Assembly (NCBI RefSeq): GCF_020873915.1
Contig: NZ_JAHWGP010000001.1
Coordinates: 372,001-436,000, forward strand
Source: Streptomyces sp. DH5
GTDB taxonomy: Bacteria; Actinomycetota; Actinomycetes; Streptomycetales; Streptomycetaceae
DNA length: 64,000 nucleotides
Reading direction: 5' to 3'
Shown here: piece by piece, positions 24,349 to 32,938 of the stretch
Layout: each line of letters opens with the position of its first letter
Numbering within the stretch: position 1 is the stretch's first letter
Made by a program: the position numbers and the translations under genes
The notes under the pieces: model-generated
Database searches by the model: none
What the model was told of the DNA's origin: nothing
The model's input: the letters and a program-made list of their open reading frames with translations, nothing else

Positions 24349-26208
24349 ATGGGGACGACAGACACCCGCGGGCCGGCGCCGGGCAGGAGCGCGGTCCTTC
24401 TGGCACTGCGCCGTTACGGCCGTGAACTGCTGCGCCTGCGCGCCCTCGCCCTGCCCGCCCTGCTCCTGCCGGCCGTGGGCAACATCGGCATCCGCTACGT
24501 GGCCCCCCTGCTGATCGCCAAACTGGCGGGCCAGGCCGCCGGCGACGGGGGCCTGACCCTCTCCTCGGCGCTGCCGTACGTGCTGGCCTTCGGCGCGGTG
24601 CTGCTGCTCGCCGAGACCCTCTGGCGGATCGGGCTGCACTGCCTGAACCGCGTGGACGCCCTCGGCATGGAACACCTCTACGTGAGCGGCATGGACGAAC
24701 TCCTCGCCAAGGACGCGGCGTTCTTCCACGACAACTTCGCCGGCTCCCTGACCAAGCGGGTGCTCAGCTACGGCAAGCGCTTCGAGGACTTCGTCGACAC
24801 GCTGACGTACCGGATCGTGGGCAGTCTCGTGCCGCTGGTGTTCGGCGCCGTGGTGCTGTGGAGCTACGAACCGATGCTCGTCGCGGGCCTCCTGCTGATG
24901 ATCACGCTGACCTTGGCGGCGGCGACACCGCTGATCCGCCGCAGGCAGCGGCTCGTCAACGCGCGCGAGGCCGCGATCGCCCGGGTCTCCGGGCACGTCG
25001 CCGACAGCCTGTCGAACATGGAGACCGTCCGGGCGTTCGCGGCCGAGCGGCGGGAGGCGGACGAGCACCGCGGCCGCGTCGCGGAGTCCCGGCGCCTGAC
25101 GCTGAGGTCGTGGGACTACGGCAACCTGCGCGTCGACGTCCTGATCGCCCCCCTGTCCGTGCTGACCAACGTGCTGGGCCTGCTCGTCGCCGTCGCCTTC
25201 GGCGGCCCGGGGCAAGGGGTCGAGGAGATCGTCGTCGCCTTCACCTACTACTCCAACGCCACCCAGATCATGTTCGAGTTCAACCAGATCTACCGGCGCC
25301 TGGAGAGCTCGATGACCGAGGCCGCGCAGTTCACGGAGCTGCTCCTCGACCCGCCCACCGTGCTCGACCCGGCGGACCCCGAGCCGCTCGCACCGCGCGA
25401 CACCGGCGTCCGCTTCGAGGCCGTGACCTTCGCCCACGCGGGCGCGAAGCCGATCTTCCGGAAGCTCGACCTGGAGGTGCCCGCGGGCGCCCGGATCGGT
25501 CTGGTGGGCAGGTCCGGCGGCGGCAAGACCACCCTCACCCGGCTCCTGCTGCGGATGTCGGACATCGACGGCGGACGCATCCTGATCGGTGGTCAGGACA
25601 TCAGCCGGCTGCGCCAGAACGACCTGCGCTCCCTGATCGCCTACGTCCCGCAGGAACCCGCCATGTTCCACCGCAGCCTGCGGGACAACATCGCCTTCGC
25701 CCGGCCCGGCGCCACCGACGAGGAGATCCACGCGGCGGCCGCGGCCGCCCACGTCACGGAGTTCGCCGGCCAGCTCCCCGACGGCTTCGCCACCCTGGTG
25801 GGGGAACGGGGCGTCAAACTGTCGGGCGGTCAGCGCCAGCGCGTCGCCCTCGCCAGGGCCATCCTGCGCGACGCCCCGATCCTGCTGCTCGACGAGGCGA
25901 CCAGTGCCCTGGACTCGGAGAGCGAACTCCTCGTCCAGGACGCCCTGTGGCGGCTGATGGAAGGACGCACCGCCCTCGTGGTAGCCCACCGCCTGAGCAC
26001 CGTCGCCGGCATGGACCGTCTCGTCGTCCTCGACCGCGGGAGCGTCGTCGAGCAGGGCAGCCACACGGAACTGCTCGCGGCGGACGGTGCCTACGCCAAG
26101 CTGTGGCAACACCAGTCGGGCGGCTTCCTCGGCGAGAGCACCGAGAGCACCGAGACGCGTTCCGCGGACCCGCTCCCGCACGCCCGTACGAGCACGAGCC
26201 CCACATGA
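24349..26208 (+). CDS. ABC exporter, fused permease-ATPase
   Basis: 619 residues. A six-helix exporter transmembrane domain (about 20-320) is fused to an ATPase domain (about 355-590). Walker A is GRSGGGKTT near residue 386, the signature LSGGQRQRVALARAI near 490, and Walker B ILLLDEATSALDSE just after. The C-terminus is a Ser/Thr-rich tail (ESTESTETRS). It acts as a homo- or heterodimer in the membrane. No partner ABC gene is adjacent, so a homodimer is likely. GGGAG lies five bases before the ATG at 24349. Substrate unknown; a cobalamin gene starts 109 bases downstream but need not be related. Confidence 0.9.
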   Translation: MGTTDTRGPAPGRSAVLLALRRYGRELLRLRALALPALLLPAVGNIGIRYVAPLLIAKLAGQAAGDGGLTLSSALPYVLAFGAVLLLAETLWRIGLHCLNRVDALGMEHLYVSGMDELLAKDAAFFHDNFAGSLTKRVLSYGKRFEDFVDTLTYRIVGSLVPLVFGAVVLWSYEPMLVAGLLLMITLTLAAATPLIRRRQRLVNAREAAIARVSGHVADSLSNMETVRAFAAERREADEHRGRVAESRRLTLRSWDYGNLRVDVLIAPLSVLTNVLGLLVAVAFGGPGQGVEEIVVAFTYYSNATQIMFEFNQIYRRLESSMTEAAQFTELLLDPPTVLDPADPEPLAPRDTGVRFEAVTFAHAGAKPIFRKLDLEVPAGARIGLVGRSGGGKTTLTRLLLRMSDIDGGRILIGGQDISRLRQNDLRSLIAYVPQEPAMFHRSLRDNIAFARPGATDEEIHAAAAAAHVTEFAGQLPDGFATLVGERGVKLSGGQRQRVALARAILRDAPILLLDEATSALDSESELLVQDALWRLMEGRTALVVAHRLSTVAGMDRLVVLDRGSVVEQGSHTELLAADGAYAKLWQHQSGGFLGESTESTETRSADPLPHARTSTSPT

Positions 26209-26317
26209 GCGAGCCGCTTTCGGACAAGCTCGACGGCCCGTACCCGACCCGCACCGCTCCCGCCACCGCCCCGTACAGTGCCTCCCGAACGTCCTTCCGA
26301 ACTCGAGGTACTGAGCC

Positions 26318-27604
26318 GTGAACGCCGCCCGAACCACCCCGACCCCAGCCGTCACCGTCGTCGGGATCGGCGCCGACGGCTGGGAGGGCGTCCCGGACGC
26401 CTCACGGGCGGCCCTGCTCGACGCGCAGGTCGTCATCGGCGGCCCGCGCCAACTGGAGCTGCTGCCCCCGAAGTGCGGTGCGGAGCGGGTGTCCTGGCCC
26501 TCGCCCCTGCGGCCGGCGGTGCCCGGCCTGCTCGCCGCCCACACCGGCCGCCGGATCGCCGTACTGGCCAGCGGGGACCCCATGTTCTACGGCATCGGGC
26601 GCGCCCTCACCGAGGTCCTCGGCCCCGGCTCCGTGCACGTCCTGCCGCACCCCTCGTCCGTCTCCCTGGCCTGCGCCCGCCTCGGCTGGCCGCTGGAGGA
26701 CACCGAGGTCGTCACGCTGGTGGGCCGCCCCGCCGCCCGCCTCGCCGCCGCCCTGCACCACGGCCGGCGCCTGCTGGTGCTCAGCGCGGACGCCACCACC
26801 CCCGCCGATGTCGCCGCCCTGTTGCGCGACCGTGGCTTCGGACCGAGCAGGATCCGGGTCCTGGAGCAGCTCGGCGGCGCGCGGGAGCGGGCGGCCGAGC
26901 CGGTCACCGCCGACGACTGGCCGGTGCCGTACGCGCCGGGCGACCCGCTGAACATCGTCGCCGTCGACTGCCGCCGCGCACCCGGCGCCCTGCGCGTCGG
27001 CGCCGTACCCGGGGTGCCCGACTCGGCGTACGAGCACGACGGACAGCTCACCAAGCGGCACGTGCGCGCCGCCACCCTCGGCGTGCTCGCCCCCGCCCCC
27101 GGCGAACTGCTGTGGGACGTCGGAGGGGGCTCCGGCTCCATCGCCGTGGAGTGGATGCGCACCCACCCTTCCTGCAGGGCGGTCACCGTCGAACGCGACC
27201 CCGAGCGGGCGGCACGCATCACCCGCAACGCCGACCGGCTCGGCGTACCCGGGCTGCGGGTGGTCACCGGCACCGCACCCGACGCCCTCACCGGACTCGA
27301 CCGGCCGGACGCCGTGTTCATCGGCGGCGGGCTCACCACACCCGGACTCCTCGACGCCTGCTGGCAGGCCCTCCCCTCGGGCGGGCGCCTCGTCGCCAAC
27401 ACCGTGACCCTGGAGTCCGAGGCCGTGCTGGCCGACGCCCACCGCCGGCACGGCGGTGAACTGGTGCGCCTGGCCGTGGCGCACGCCGTGCCCGTGGGCG
27501 GCCTCACCGGATGGCGGCAGGCGATGCCGGTGACCCAGTGGGCCGCCGAGAAGCCGCCCGCACCCACCGGTCCGGTCACGGGAACGCCGTCGGCATCCGG
27601 ATGA
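26318..27604 (+). CDS. cobL: precorrin-6Y C5,15-methyltransferase (CbiE-CbiT fusion)
   Basis: 428 residues. The N-terminal CbiE domain (about 10-205) has VTVVGIGADGWEG and LASGDPMFYGIGRAL. The C-terminal CbiT methyltransferase domain (about 225-405) has the SAM-binding loop WDVGGGSGSIAVEWM. CobL methylates C5 and C15 of the corrin ring and decarboxylates the acetate side chain at C12. A GAGGTA lies 8 bases before the GTG. It converges with cbiD. Length fits the fused form known in aerobes and actinobacteria. Confidence 0.95.
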   Translation: MNAARTTPTPAVTVVGIGADGWEGVPDASRAALLDAQVVIGGPRQLELLPPKCGAERVSWPSPLRPAVPGLLAAHTGRRIAVLASGDPMFYGIGRALTEVLGPGSVHVLPHPSSVSLACARLGWPLEDTEVVTLVGRPAARLAAALHHGRRLLVLSADATTPADVAALLRDRGFGPSRIRVLEQLGGARERAAEPVTADDWPVPYAPGDPLNIVAVDCRRAPGALRVGAVPGVPDSAYEHDGQLTKRHVRAATLGVLAPAPGELLWDVGGGSGSIAVEWMRTHPSCRAVTVERDPERAARITRNADRLGVPGLRVVTGTAPDALTGLDRPDAVFIGGGLTTPGLLDACWQALPSGGRLVANTVTLESEAVLADAHRRHGGELVRLAVAHAVPVGGLTGWRQAMPVTQWAAEKPPAPTGPVTGTPSASG

Positions 27605-27693
27605 CCGTGCGCTCCCGGGTGGCCGGTCCGGCGCGGCCGGTCTGACCACCGTGCCCGGAGCGACGGCGGACGCTGCCGCCGGGGCCTCGTCGC

Positions 27694-28812
27694 TCAGGCC
27701 ACCGTGCTGCGGCCCACCACCGCTCCCGCCCGGTCGATGCAGAGCACGTCCACCGCGACGGGCGCCCCGCGCAGCACGGCCAGGGCCTCGTCGCGCGCCG
27801 CCGTGGCGACCAGGTCGCCCAGCGGCACTCCCGCCGCCCGGCAGAGCCGGAGCGCGGCGAGGCCGGTCTCGGCGTCCGCCACCCGGGCGGCCAGCGCCTC
27901 GTCCGCACCGCCGCGCCGGGCGAGTCGGGCCAGGAACCCCCTGTCGACCTGCGAGCGGGCCGAGTGCAGATCGAGGTGGCCGGCCGCGAGCTTGGACAGC
28001 TTGGCGAAACCCCCGCAGACGGTCAGGCGGTCCACGGGGTGACGGCGGACGTACTTCAGCACGGCGCCCGCGAAGTCACCCATGTCGAGCAGGGCGTCCT
28101 CGGGCAGACCGTACTCGGCGACGACCGTCCGCTCGGAGGTGGACCCCGTGCACCCGGCGACATGGGTGCGCCCGGCCGCCCGCGCCACGTCGACCCCGCG
28201 CCGGATCGAGTCGATCCACGCCGAGCACGAGTAGGGGACGACGACGCCGGTGGTGCCGAGGACCGACAGACCGCCGAGGATGCCGAGCCGGGGGTTCCAG
28301 GTGGAGCGGGCGATCTCCTCGCCGTGGTCGACGCCGAGGGTGATCTCGACGTCGCCGCTTGCGCCGTGGCGCTCGGCGACGCGGGCCACGTGGTCGCGCA
28401 TCATCTGCCGCGGAACGGGGTTGACGGCCGGTTCGCCCACCGGCAGCGGCAGACCGGGCCGGGTGACCGTGCCCACCCCCGGGCCCGCCCTGAAGACGAC
28501 CCCGCTCCCGGTGGGCAGCCGCCGCACCGTCGCCCGGACCAGCGCCCCGTGGGTGACGTCCGGGTCGTCACCGGCGTCCTTCACGATGCCCGCCGTGGCG
28601 TACGAGCCGGTCAGCTCCTCGACGGCGAGCGCGAACGACGGAGTCTGCCCCCTGGGCAGCGTGATGGTCACCGGATCGGGGAAGCGGCCGGTCAGCAGCG
28701 CGGTGTACGCGGCGGTCGTCGCGGCGGTCGCACAGGCGCCGGTGGTCCAGCCGGGCCGCAGACCGGTGTGCTTGAGTTGGGCGCTGCGACCGCCCGTGGC
28801 CTCGCTGCTCAT
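27694..28812 (-). CDS. cbiD: cobalt-precorrin-5B C1-methyltransferase
   Basis: 372 residues. Landmarks are LRPGWTTGACATAATTAAYTAL at about 18-38 (shown here in part as GWTTGACATAA), KDAGDDPDVTHGALV near 75, GPGVGTVTRPGLPLPVGEPA and a central VAGCTGSTSERTV. CbiD methylates C1 during ring contraction in the cobalt-early route. I chose the ATG at 28812. It diverges from cobK across only 45 bases and converges with cobL. The mix of CbiD (anaerobic naming) with CobL/CobK-type genes is normal in Streptomyces. Confidence 0.95.
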   Translation of the reverse strand: MSSEATGGRSAQLKHTGLRPGWTTGACATAATTAAYTALLTGRFPDPVTITLPRGQTPSFALAVEELTGSYATAGIVKDAGDDPDVTHGALVRATVRRLPTGSGVVFRAGPGVGTVTRPGLPLPVGEPAVNPVPRQMMRDHVARVAERHGASGDVEITLGVDHGEEIARSTWNPRLGILGGLSVLGTTGVVVPYSCSAWIDSIRRGVDVARAAGRTHVAGCTGSTSERTVVAEYGLPEDALLDMGDFAGAVLKYVRRHPVDRLTVCGGFAKLSKLAAGHLDLHSARSQVDRGFLARLARRGGADEALAARVADAETGLAALRLCRAAGVPLGDLVATAARDEALAVLRGAPVAVDVLCIDRAGAVVGRSTVA

Positions 28813-28857
28813 GCCTCGCTCGGAAAGTGGGAACCGGATGAAGGGAACGGATCCGCC

Positions 28858-29628
28858 GTGCACGTGCTGATCCTGGGCGGGACGACGGAAGCCCGGCGTC
28901 TCGCCGAACTGCTGGCCGCCGACGCCCTGCCGGGACTGCGGGTCACCAACTCGCTGGCCGGGCGGGTGGCCGCGCCCCGGCTGCCGCCCGGCGAGGTGCG
29001 CGTGGGCGGCTTCGGGGGGGCCGACGGGCTCGCCGGCTGGCTGCGTGAGCACGGGGCGGACCTGCTCATCGACGCCACCCATCCTTTCGCCGGCACCATC
29101 AGCCGCAACGCGGCGCGGGCCGCCGCCACCGCCCATGTTCCCCTGCTCGCGCTGCGGCGCCCCGGCTGGGTGCCCGTCGAAGGGGACCGCTGGCACGAGG
29201 CGGGATCCCTGGAGGAGGCCGCCGCACTGCTGCCGGGGCTGGGCCGGCGGGTGTTCCTGACCACCGGCAGGACGGGACTTGCCGCCTTCGCGGACCTGCG
29301 CGGGCTGTGGTTCCTCCTGCGGTCCGTGGACGCGCCCGGGGGGCCGCACCCGGCCCGCATGGAGACGCTGCTGGACCGCGGCCCGTTCACCCTCGACGGG
29401 GAACGGGAGGTGCTGCGCCGGCACCGCATCGACGTCGTCGTCACGAAGGACAGCGGAGGCGCGGCCACCGCGCCGAAGCTGACGGCCGCCCGCGAGGCGG
29501 GGCTGCCCGTGGTCGTGGTGCGCCGGCCGCCGGTGCCCGCGGGGGTGCGCGTGGTGGCCGGACCCGGACAGGCGCTCGAGTGGGTCCGGGAGGCGCACGC
29601 GAGGCGTCCGGGCCCGGACGGCGGCTGA
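28858..29628 (+). CDS. cobK: precorrin-6A / cobalt-precorrin-6A reductase
   Basis: 256 residues. It begins VHVLILGGTTEARRLAELL and carries LLIDATHPFAGTISRNA, LTTGRTGLAAF and VVTKDSGGAATAPKL, which are characteristic of CobK/CbiJ. It reduces the macrocycle with NADPH, the step just before CobL. The GTG at 28858 has AAGGGAACGG upstream. It diverges from cbiD and converges with cobH. Confidence 0.94.
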   Translation: MHVLILGGTTEARRLAELLAADALPGLRVTNSLAGRVAAPRLPPGEVRVGGFGGADGLAGWLREHGADLLIDATHPFAGTISRNAARAAATAHVPLLALRRPGWVPVEGDRWHEAGSLEEAAALLPGLGRRVFLTTGRTGLAAFADLRGLWFLLRSVDAPGGPHPARMETLLDRGPFTLDGEREVLRRHRIDVVVTKDSGGAATAPKLTAAREAGLPVVVVRRPPVPAGVRVVAGPGQALEWVREAHARRPGPDGG

Positions 29629-29637
29629 ACCGCCGTC

Positions 29638-29657
29638 CCGCCCGCCTCCCCGGGCGG
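29638..29657. terminator. short GC hairpin between convergent cobK and cobH
   Basis: A 7-bp stem (CCGCCCG against CGGGCGG) with a 6-base loop lies 9 bases after the cobK stop. It may serve both directions. No T-run. Confidence 0.35.
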
Positions 29658-29745
29658 CGGCGAGGCGCCCCAGCACCGCGCCCTCGCGGACCGTGCGGTC
29701 AGGACGGGGCGCCGGGGCCGCGACCGGTCCCGTACGGCCCGCCGC

Positions 29746-30378
29746 TCACTCCTCCTCACTCGCGATCGCGTTCACCGCGGCGGCGGCGATGGCGCTGCCG
29801 CCACGGCGGCCCCGGACCACCAGGTGGTCCAGCCCGGACGGATGCGCGGCCAGGGCGTCCTTGGACTCGGCGGCGCCGACGAAACCGACGGGGACGCCGA
29901 TGACGGCGGCCGGACGCGGCGCGCCTTCCTCGATCATCTCCAGCAGACGGAACAGCGCGGTGGGCGCGTTGCCGACGGCGACCACGGCACCGTCGAGACG
30001 GTCGCGCCACAGCTCCAGCGCCGCGGCGCTGCGGGTGGTGCCCAGCCGCGCCGCCAGCTCCGGCACGGCCGGGTCGGAGAGGGTGCACAGCACGTCGTTG
30101 CCGGCGGGCAGCCGCTTGCGGGTCACACCGCTGGCCACCATCTGCACGTCGCAGAGGACCGGTGCCCCGGCGCGCAGTGCCCCGCGGGCGCGGGCGACCA
30201 CGCCGGGGGAGAAGGACAGGTCGCGCACGAGGTCGACCATGCCGCAGGCGTGGATCATCCGGACCGCGACCCGGCTGACGTCGGCGGGCAGGTCCGCGAG
30301 GTCCGCCTCCGCGCGGATGGTGGCGAAGGACCGGCGGTAGATGGCCGCTCCGTCCTTCTCGTAGGCGTACGTGGTCAC
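29746..30378 (-). CDS. cobH: precorrin-8X methylmutase
   Basis: 210 residues. The family signatures [21 protein letters not shown] and [15 protein letters not shown] are present, the latter with the catalytic His. [13 protein letters not shown] and the final [16 protein letters not shown] also fit. It moves a methyl group from C11 to C12 to give hydrogenobyrinate or its cobalt form. I chose the GTG at 30378; an ATG near 30482 would add a Pro/Ser-rich leader of about 35 residues not expected for the family. Its promoter region is shared with the riboswitch-led transporter transcript on the other strand. Confidence 0.94.
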   Translation of the reverse strand: MTTYAYEKDGAAIYRRSFATIRAEADLADLPADVSRVAVRMIHACGMVDLVRDLSFSPGVVARARGALRAGAPVLCDVQMVASGVTRKRLPAGNDVLCTLSDPAVPELAARLGTTRSAAALELWRDRLDGAVVAVGNAPTALFRLLEMIEEGAPRPAAVIGVPVGFVGAAESKDALAAHPSGLDHLVVRGRRGGSAIAAAAVNAIASEEE

Positions 30379-30530
30379 GGTGGTCTTCTCGCTGCTCTCG
30401 GTCGTCGGGCGGCTCACGGGCCGGAGTGGTGCCCCCGCGAGGTCGGACGGTGACGGGAGCCGTGGAACGGCGGCGAGCATACCCACCGTCACACGGGAGG
30501 TGTGCCGCGCCCTTTCCCGCTGCCCCCTAC

Positions 30531-30536
30531 TATGCT
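30531..30536 (+). promoter_or_regulatory. -10 element before the riboswitch leader
   Basis: TATGCT lies in a locally AT-rich stretch just before the first hairpin of the leader. Transcription would start near 30543. No clear -35 was found. Confidence 0.4.
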
Positions 30537-30559
30537 CTCGGTGGACCGTCCGGTCCGCC

Positions 30560-30665
30560 ATCGCCGTGACGGCGACAGGGGAGGAAGCCCGGTGTGAATC
30601 CGGCGCGGTCCCGCCACTGTGAACCCGGCCCCTCCGGCCGGGTGAGCCAGGAACTCCCGCCGTCC
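30560..30665 (+). promoter_or_regulatory. cobalamin riboswitch 1
   Basis: The conserved core GGAAGCCCGGTGTGAATCC leads into CGCGGTCCCGCCACTGTGA, and the 3' B12-box equivalent GAGCCAGGAACTCCCGCC closes the aptamer. All three are hallmarks of the cobalamin riboswitch. It is followed by a small hairpin (CGGGG/CCCCG, about 30674-30690) directly before GAGGAAGG and an ATG at 30709, which looks like an expression platform controlling access to a ribosome-binding site. Cobalamin binding should reduce translation or transcription downstream. An upstream hairpin, GGACCGTCCGGTCC, begins at 30543. Confidence 0.92.
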
Positions 30666-30708
30666 AGACCGCCCGGGGCGCGGACACCCCGAGGAAGGCC
30701 GACGCCGC

Positions 30709-30789
30709 ATGCTGCCATCTTCCGGGGAGCGTCCCCCGCACCACCACGTTCCGCTCGGCGAGCGCCCGGCCGGTGAGGGCGGGGACTGA
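30709..30789 (+). CDS. candidate 26-residue micro-ORF with three adjacent His
   Basis: An ATG at 30709 follows GAGGAAGG by about 12 bases and opens 26 codons ending in TGA. The peptide begins [20 protein letters not shown] and is otherwise Gly/Glu-rich. It lies between the two riboswitches and is the only frame positioned to use the ribosome-binding site of the first one. It could be a leader peptide, a small metal-binding peptide or the leftover start of a lost gene. No homolog is known to me. Confidence 0.35.
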   Translation: MLPSSGERPPHHHVPLGERPAGEGGD

Positions 30790-30799
30790 ACGACCCGCG

Positions 30800-30910
30800 C
30801 AGCCGAGTGCTGCGAGCGCCTCGTGGGGGAAGTCCGGTCGAAGTCCGGCGCTGACCCGCAACGGTGGGCGGATCCCGGCAGGGGGTCCGCGAGCCCGATC
30901 ACCCACGGTG
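30800..30910 (+). promoter_or_regulatory. cobalamin riboswitch 2
   Basis: A second aptamer core reads GGGGAAGTCCGGTCGAAGTC then CGGCGCTGACCCGCAACGGT, the other common Streptomyces form of the motif. A B12-box-like GCGAGCCCGATCACCCACGG closes it at about 30888-30907. A 5-bp hairpin (GCAGC/GCTGC) begins it at 30800. It lies 117 bases before the permease start and on the same strand, so it should control the transporter operon. It shares no long identity with riboswitch 1, so it is not a recent duplication. Confidence 0.88.
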
Positions 30911-31026
30911 GCGAAGCTCCTGACGATCGCCGTGGACTGCGAGAGGGTGCTGCGTACGGCGCACCGCGCCCGGAGCCGCCCCTGGGATCACGCAGGCGCA
31001 CGGCCCGACGCGAAGGCGACCAGCCC

Positions 31027-32127
31027 GTGGCCACGCTCCACGACCCGACATCCGTACCCCGCCGCACCCCGCCCCGCACGGGCCCGCCCGCCCGGCGCCT
31101 CCCGTTGCCCCTGCTCGTGGCCGGCCTGTGCGCCGCGCTCCCCGTCTCGTTGGTCTGCGGGGCGGGCATCGGTGCCTCCGGCATCTCGTGGAGCGAGGCA
31201 CTGCGCCACCTCTGGGCGGGGACGACCGGTGGCTCCATAACGGCGGACGAGGTCTCCTCCTACACCATCGTGTGGGAACTGCGCTTCCCGCGCGCCGTGC
31301 TCGCGGCGGTCGTCGGCGCCGGTCTGGCATCCGTCGGCGTCGCCGTCCAGGCCATGGTCCGCAACGCCCTCGCGGACCCGTTCGTCCTCGGCATCTCCTC
31401 CGGCGCCGCCGTCGGAGCCAACGCCGTGCTCATCTTCGGGGCCTTCGGGGCCCTCGGCGTCTGGGCGCTGTCCACGGCCGCGTTCCTCTCCGCGCTCGCG
31501 GCCATGGCGCTGGTGTACGCGATCGCACGGACCCCGCGGGGACTGACACCGCTCCGGCTCGTGCTGACCGGGACCGCCCTCTACTACGGCTTCTCGGCCG
31601 TGACCACGTTCATGGTGTTCGCCGCCGAGCACGGTGAGGCGGCCCGGTCCGCGATGATGTGGCTGCTCGGCAGTCTGGGCGGCGCGAGCTGGTCCTCCGT
31701 ACCCATCGCCGCCTGCGCGGTCCTCGGCGGTCTCCTCCACCTCGGCTTCTCGGCCCGCCGCCTGAACGCCCTCGCCATGGGCGACGAGACCGCCGCCGCC
31801 CTCGGAGTGGACCCCGGCCGGCTGCGCAGGGAGCTCTTCCTCTGCGCCGCCGCCGTCACCGGGGCGGTGGTCGCGGTGAGCGGGGCGATCGGCTTCGTCG
31901 GCCTGATGGTCCCGCACGCCGCCCGGATGCTGATCGGGGCGGACCACCGCAGGCTGCTGGCCGTGGCTCCCCTGGCCGGCGCCGTCCTCCTGATCTGGGT
32001 CGACATCCTCTCCCGCGTGGTGCTCGCCCCCGCCGAACTGCCCCTGGGCGTCCTGACGGCCGCGATCGGCGTGCCCTGCTTCCTGCTGCTCATGCGCCGC
32101 CGTACCTACACCTTCGGAGGCGTGTGA
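31027..32127 (+). CDS. FecCD/BtuC-type ABC permease
   Basis: 366 residues with about ten membrane helices. Family landmarks are LRFPRAVLAAVVGAGLASVGVAVQ (first half seen as RFPRAVLAAVVG), NALADPFVLGISSGAAVGA, and the GAIGFVGLMVPHAARMLIG loop that contacts the ATPase. It imports corrinoids, siderophores or similar ligands with its ATPase and binding protein. GAAGGCGACC precedes the GTG at 31027. The stop overlaps the ATPase start (TGATG). The preceding cobalamin riboswitches point to B12 or cobinamide as cargo. The three proteins also resemble the proposed F420-0 transporter family, an alternative I cannot exclude. Confidence 0.9.
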   Translation: MATLHDPTSVPRRTPPRTGPPARRLPLPLLVAGLCAALPVSLVCGAGIGASGISWSEALRHLWAGTTGGSITADEVSSYTIVWELRFPRAVLAAVVGAGLASVGVAVQAMVRNALADPFVLGISSGAAVGANAVLIFGAFGALGVWALSTAAFLSALAAMALVYAIARTPRGLTPLRLVLTGTALYYGFSAVTTFMVFAAEHGEAARSAMMWLLGSLGGASWSSVPIAACAVLGGLLHLGFSARRLNALAMGDETAAALGVDPGRLRRELFLCAAAVTGAVVAVSGAIGFVGLMVPHAARMLIGADHRRLLAVAPLAGAVLLIWVDILSRVVLAPAELPLGVLTAAIGVPCFLLLMRRRTYTFGGV

Positions 32128-32900
32128 TGCGGGTCGACATCGACAGGGTCACGGTCGAGATCTCCGGCGCGCACCTGCTGCGGGACATCTCCCTGCGCGC
32201 GGACAGCGGCCGGTTCGTGGGGATCGTCGGACCCAACGGCAGTGGCAAGTCCACCCTGTTGCGCTGCGTCTACCGGGCCCTGCGTCCCACGGGCGGAGCG
32301 ATCCGCCTGGACGGTGACGACCTGCTCGCCATGAGCCCGCGCGACAGTGCGCGCCGCCTCGCGGCCCTCCCGCAGGAGGCGGTCGCGGAGTTCGACTTCA
32401 CGGTGGCCGAGGTCGTCGCCATGGGCAGGCTGCCGCACCAGGGGGCGGTGGCCGGGGAGAGCGACGACGACCGGCGCGCCTGCACCGCCGCCCTGGAGGG
32501 CGTCGGCGCCGGCCACCTGGCCGACCGCGGCTTCCTCACGCTGTCCGGCGGCGAGCGGCAGCGGGTGCTGATCGCCCGCGCGCTCGCCCAGCAGCCGCAG
32601 GTACTGGTGCTGGACGAGCCCACCAACCACCTGGACATCGCCCAGCAGCTGGACCTCCTGGCCCTCGTCCGCACCGGCGGGCCGACCGTGCTCGCGGCGC
32701 TGCACGACCTCAACCTGGCCGCGCTCCACTGCGACCTCCTCCACGTCCTCGACGGCGGGCGGATCGTCGCCTCCGGCGCCCCCCACGACGTCCTCACGCC
32801 CGGCCTGCTGGCCGATGTCTTCGGTGTGCGGGCGCACCGCGTGGTCCACCCGGGGACCGGTGCGGTCCAACTGCTCTTCGACCGGCTCCCCCTTCAGTAG
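32127..32900 (+). CDS. BtuD/FecE-type ABC ATPase
   Basis: 257 residues. Walker A is GPNGSGKSTLL near residue 37, the Q-loop AALPQEAVAEFDFTVAEVV follows, the signature is LSGGERQRVLIARALA, and Walker B is VLVLDEPTNHLDIAQQ. The switch His is in AALHDLNLAALHC. It powers the permease encoded just upstream, with which it overlaps by one base (TGATG), so production is coupled. Expected to be repressed by cobalamin through the leader riboswitches. Confidence 0.93.
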   Translation: MRVDIDRVTVEISGAHLLRDISLRADSGRFVGIVGPNGSGKSTLLRCVYRALRPTGGAIRLDGDDLLAMSPRDSARRLAALPQEAVAEFDFTVAEVVAMGRLPHQGAVAGESDDDRRACTAALEGVGAGHLADRGFLTLSGGERQRVLIARALAQQPQVLVLDEPTNHLDIAQQLDLLALVRTGGPTVLAALHDLNLAALHCDLLHVLDGGRIVASGAPHDVLTPGLLADVFGVRAHRVVHPGTGAVQLLFDRLPLQ

Positions 32901-32938
32901 TCCGCCGCTCCGGCCCCGTCGTCCGAGGAGTCACCACC

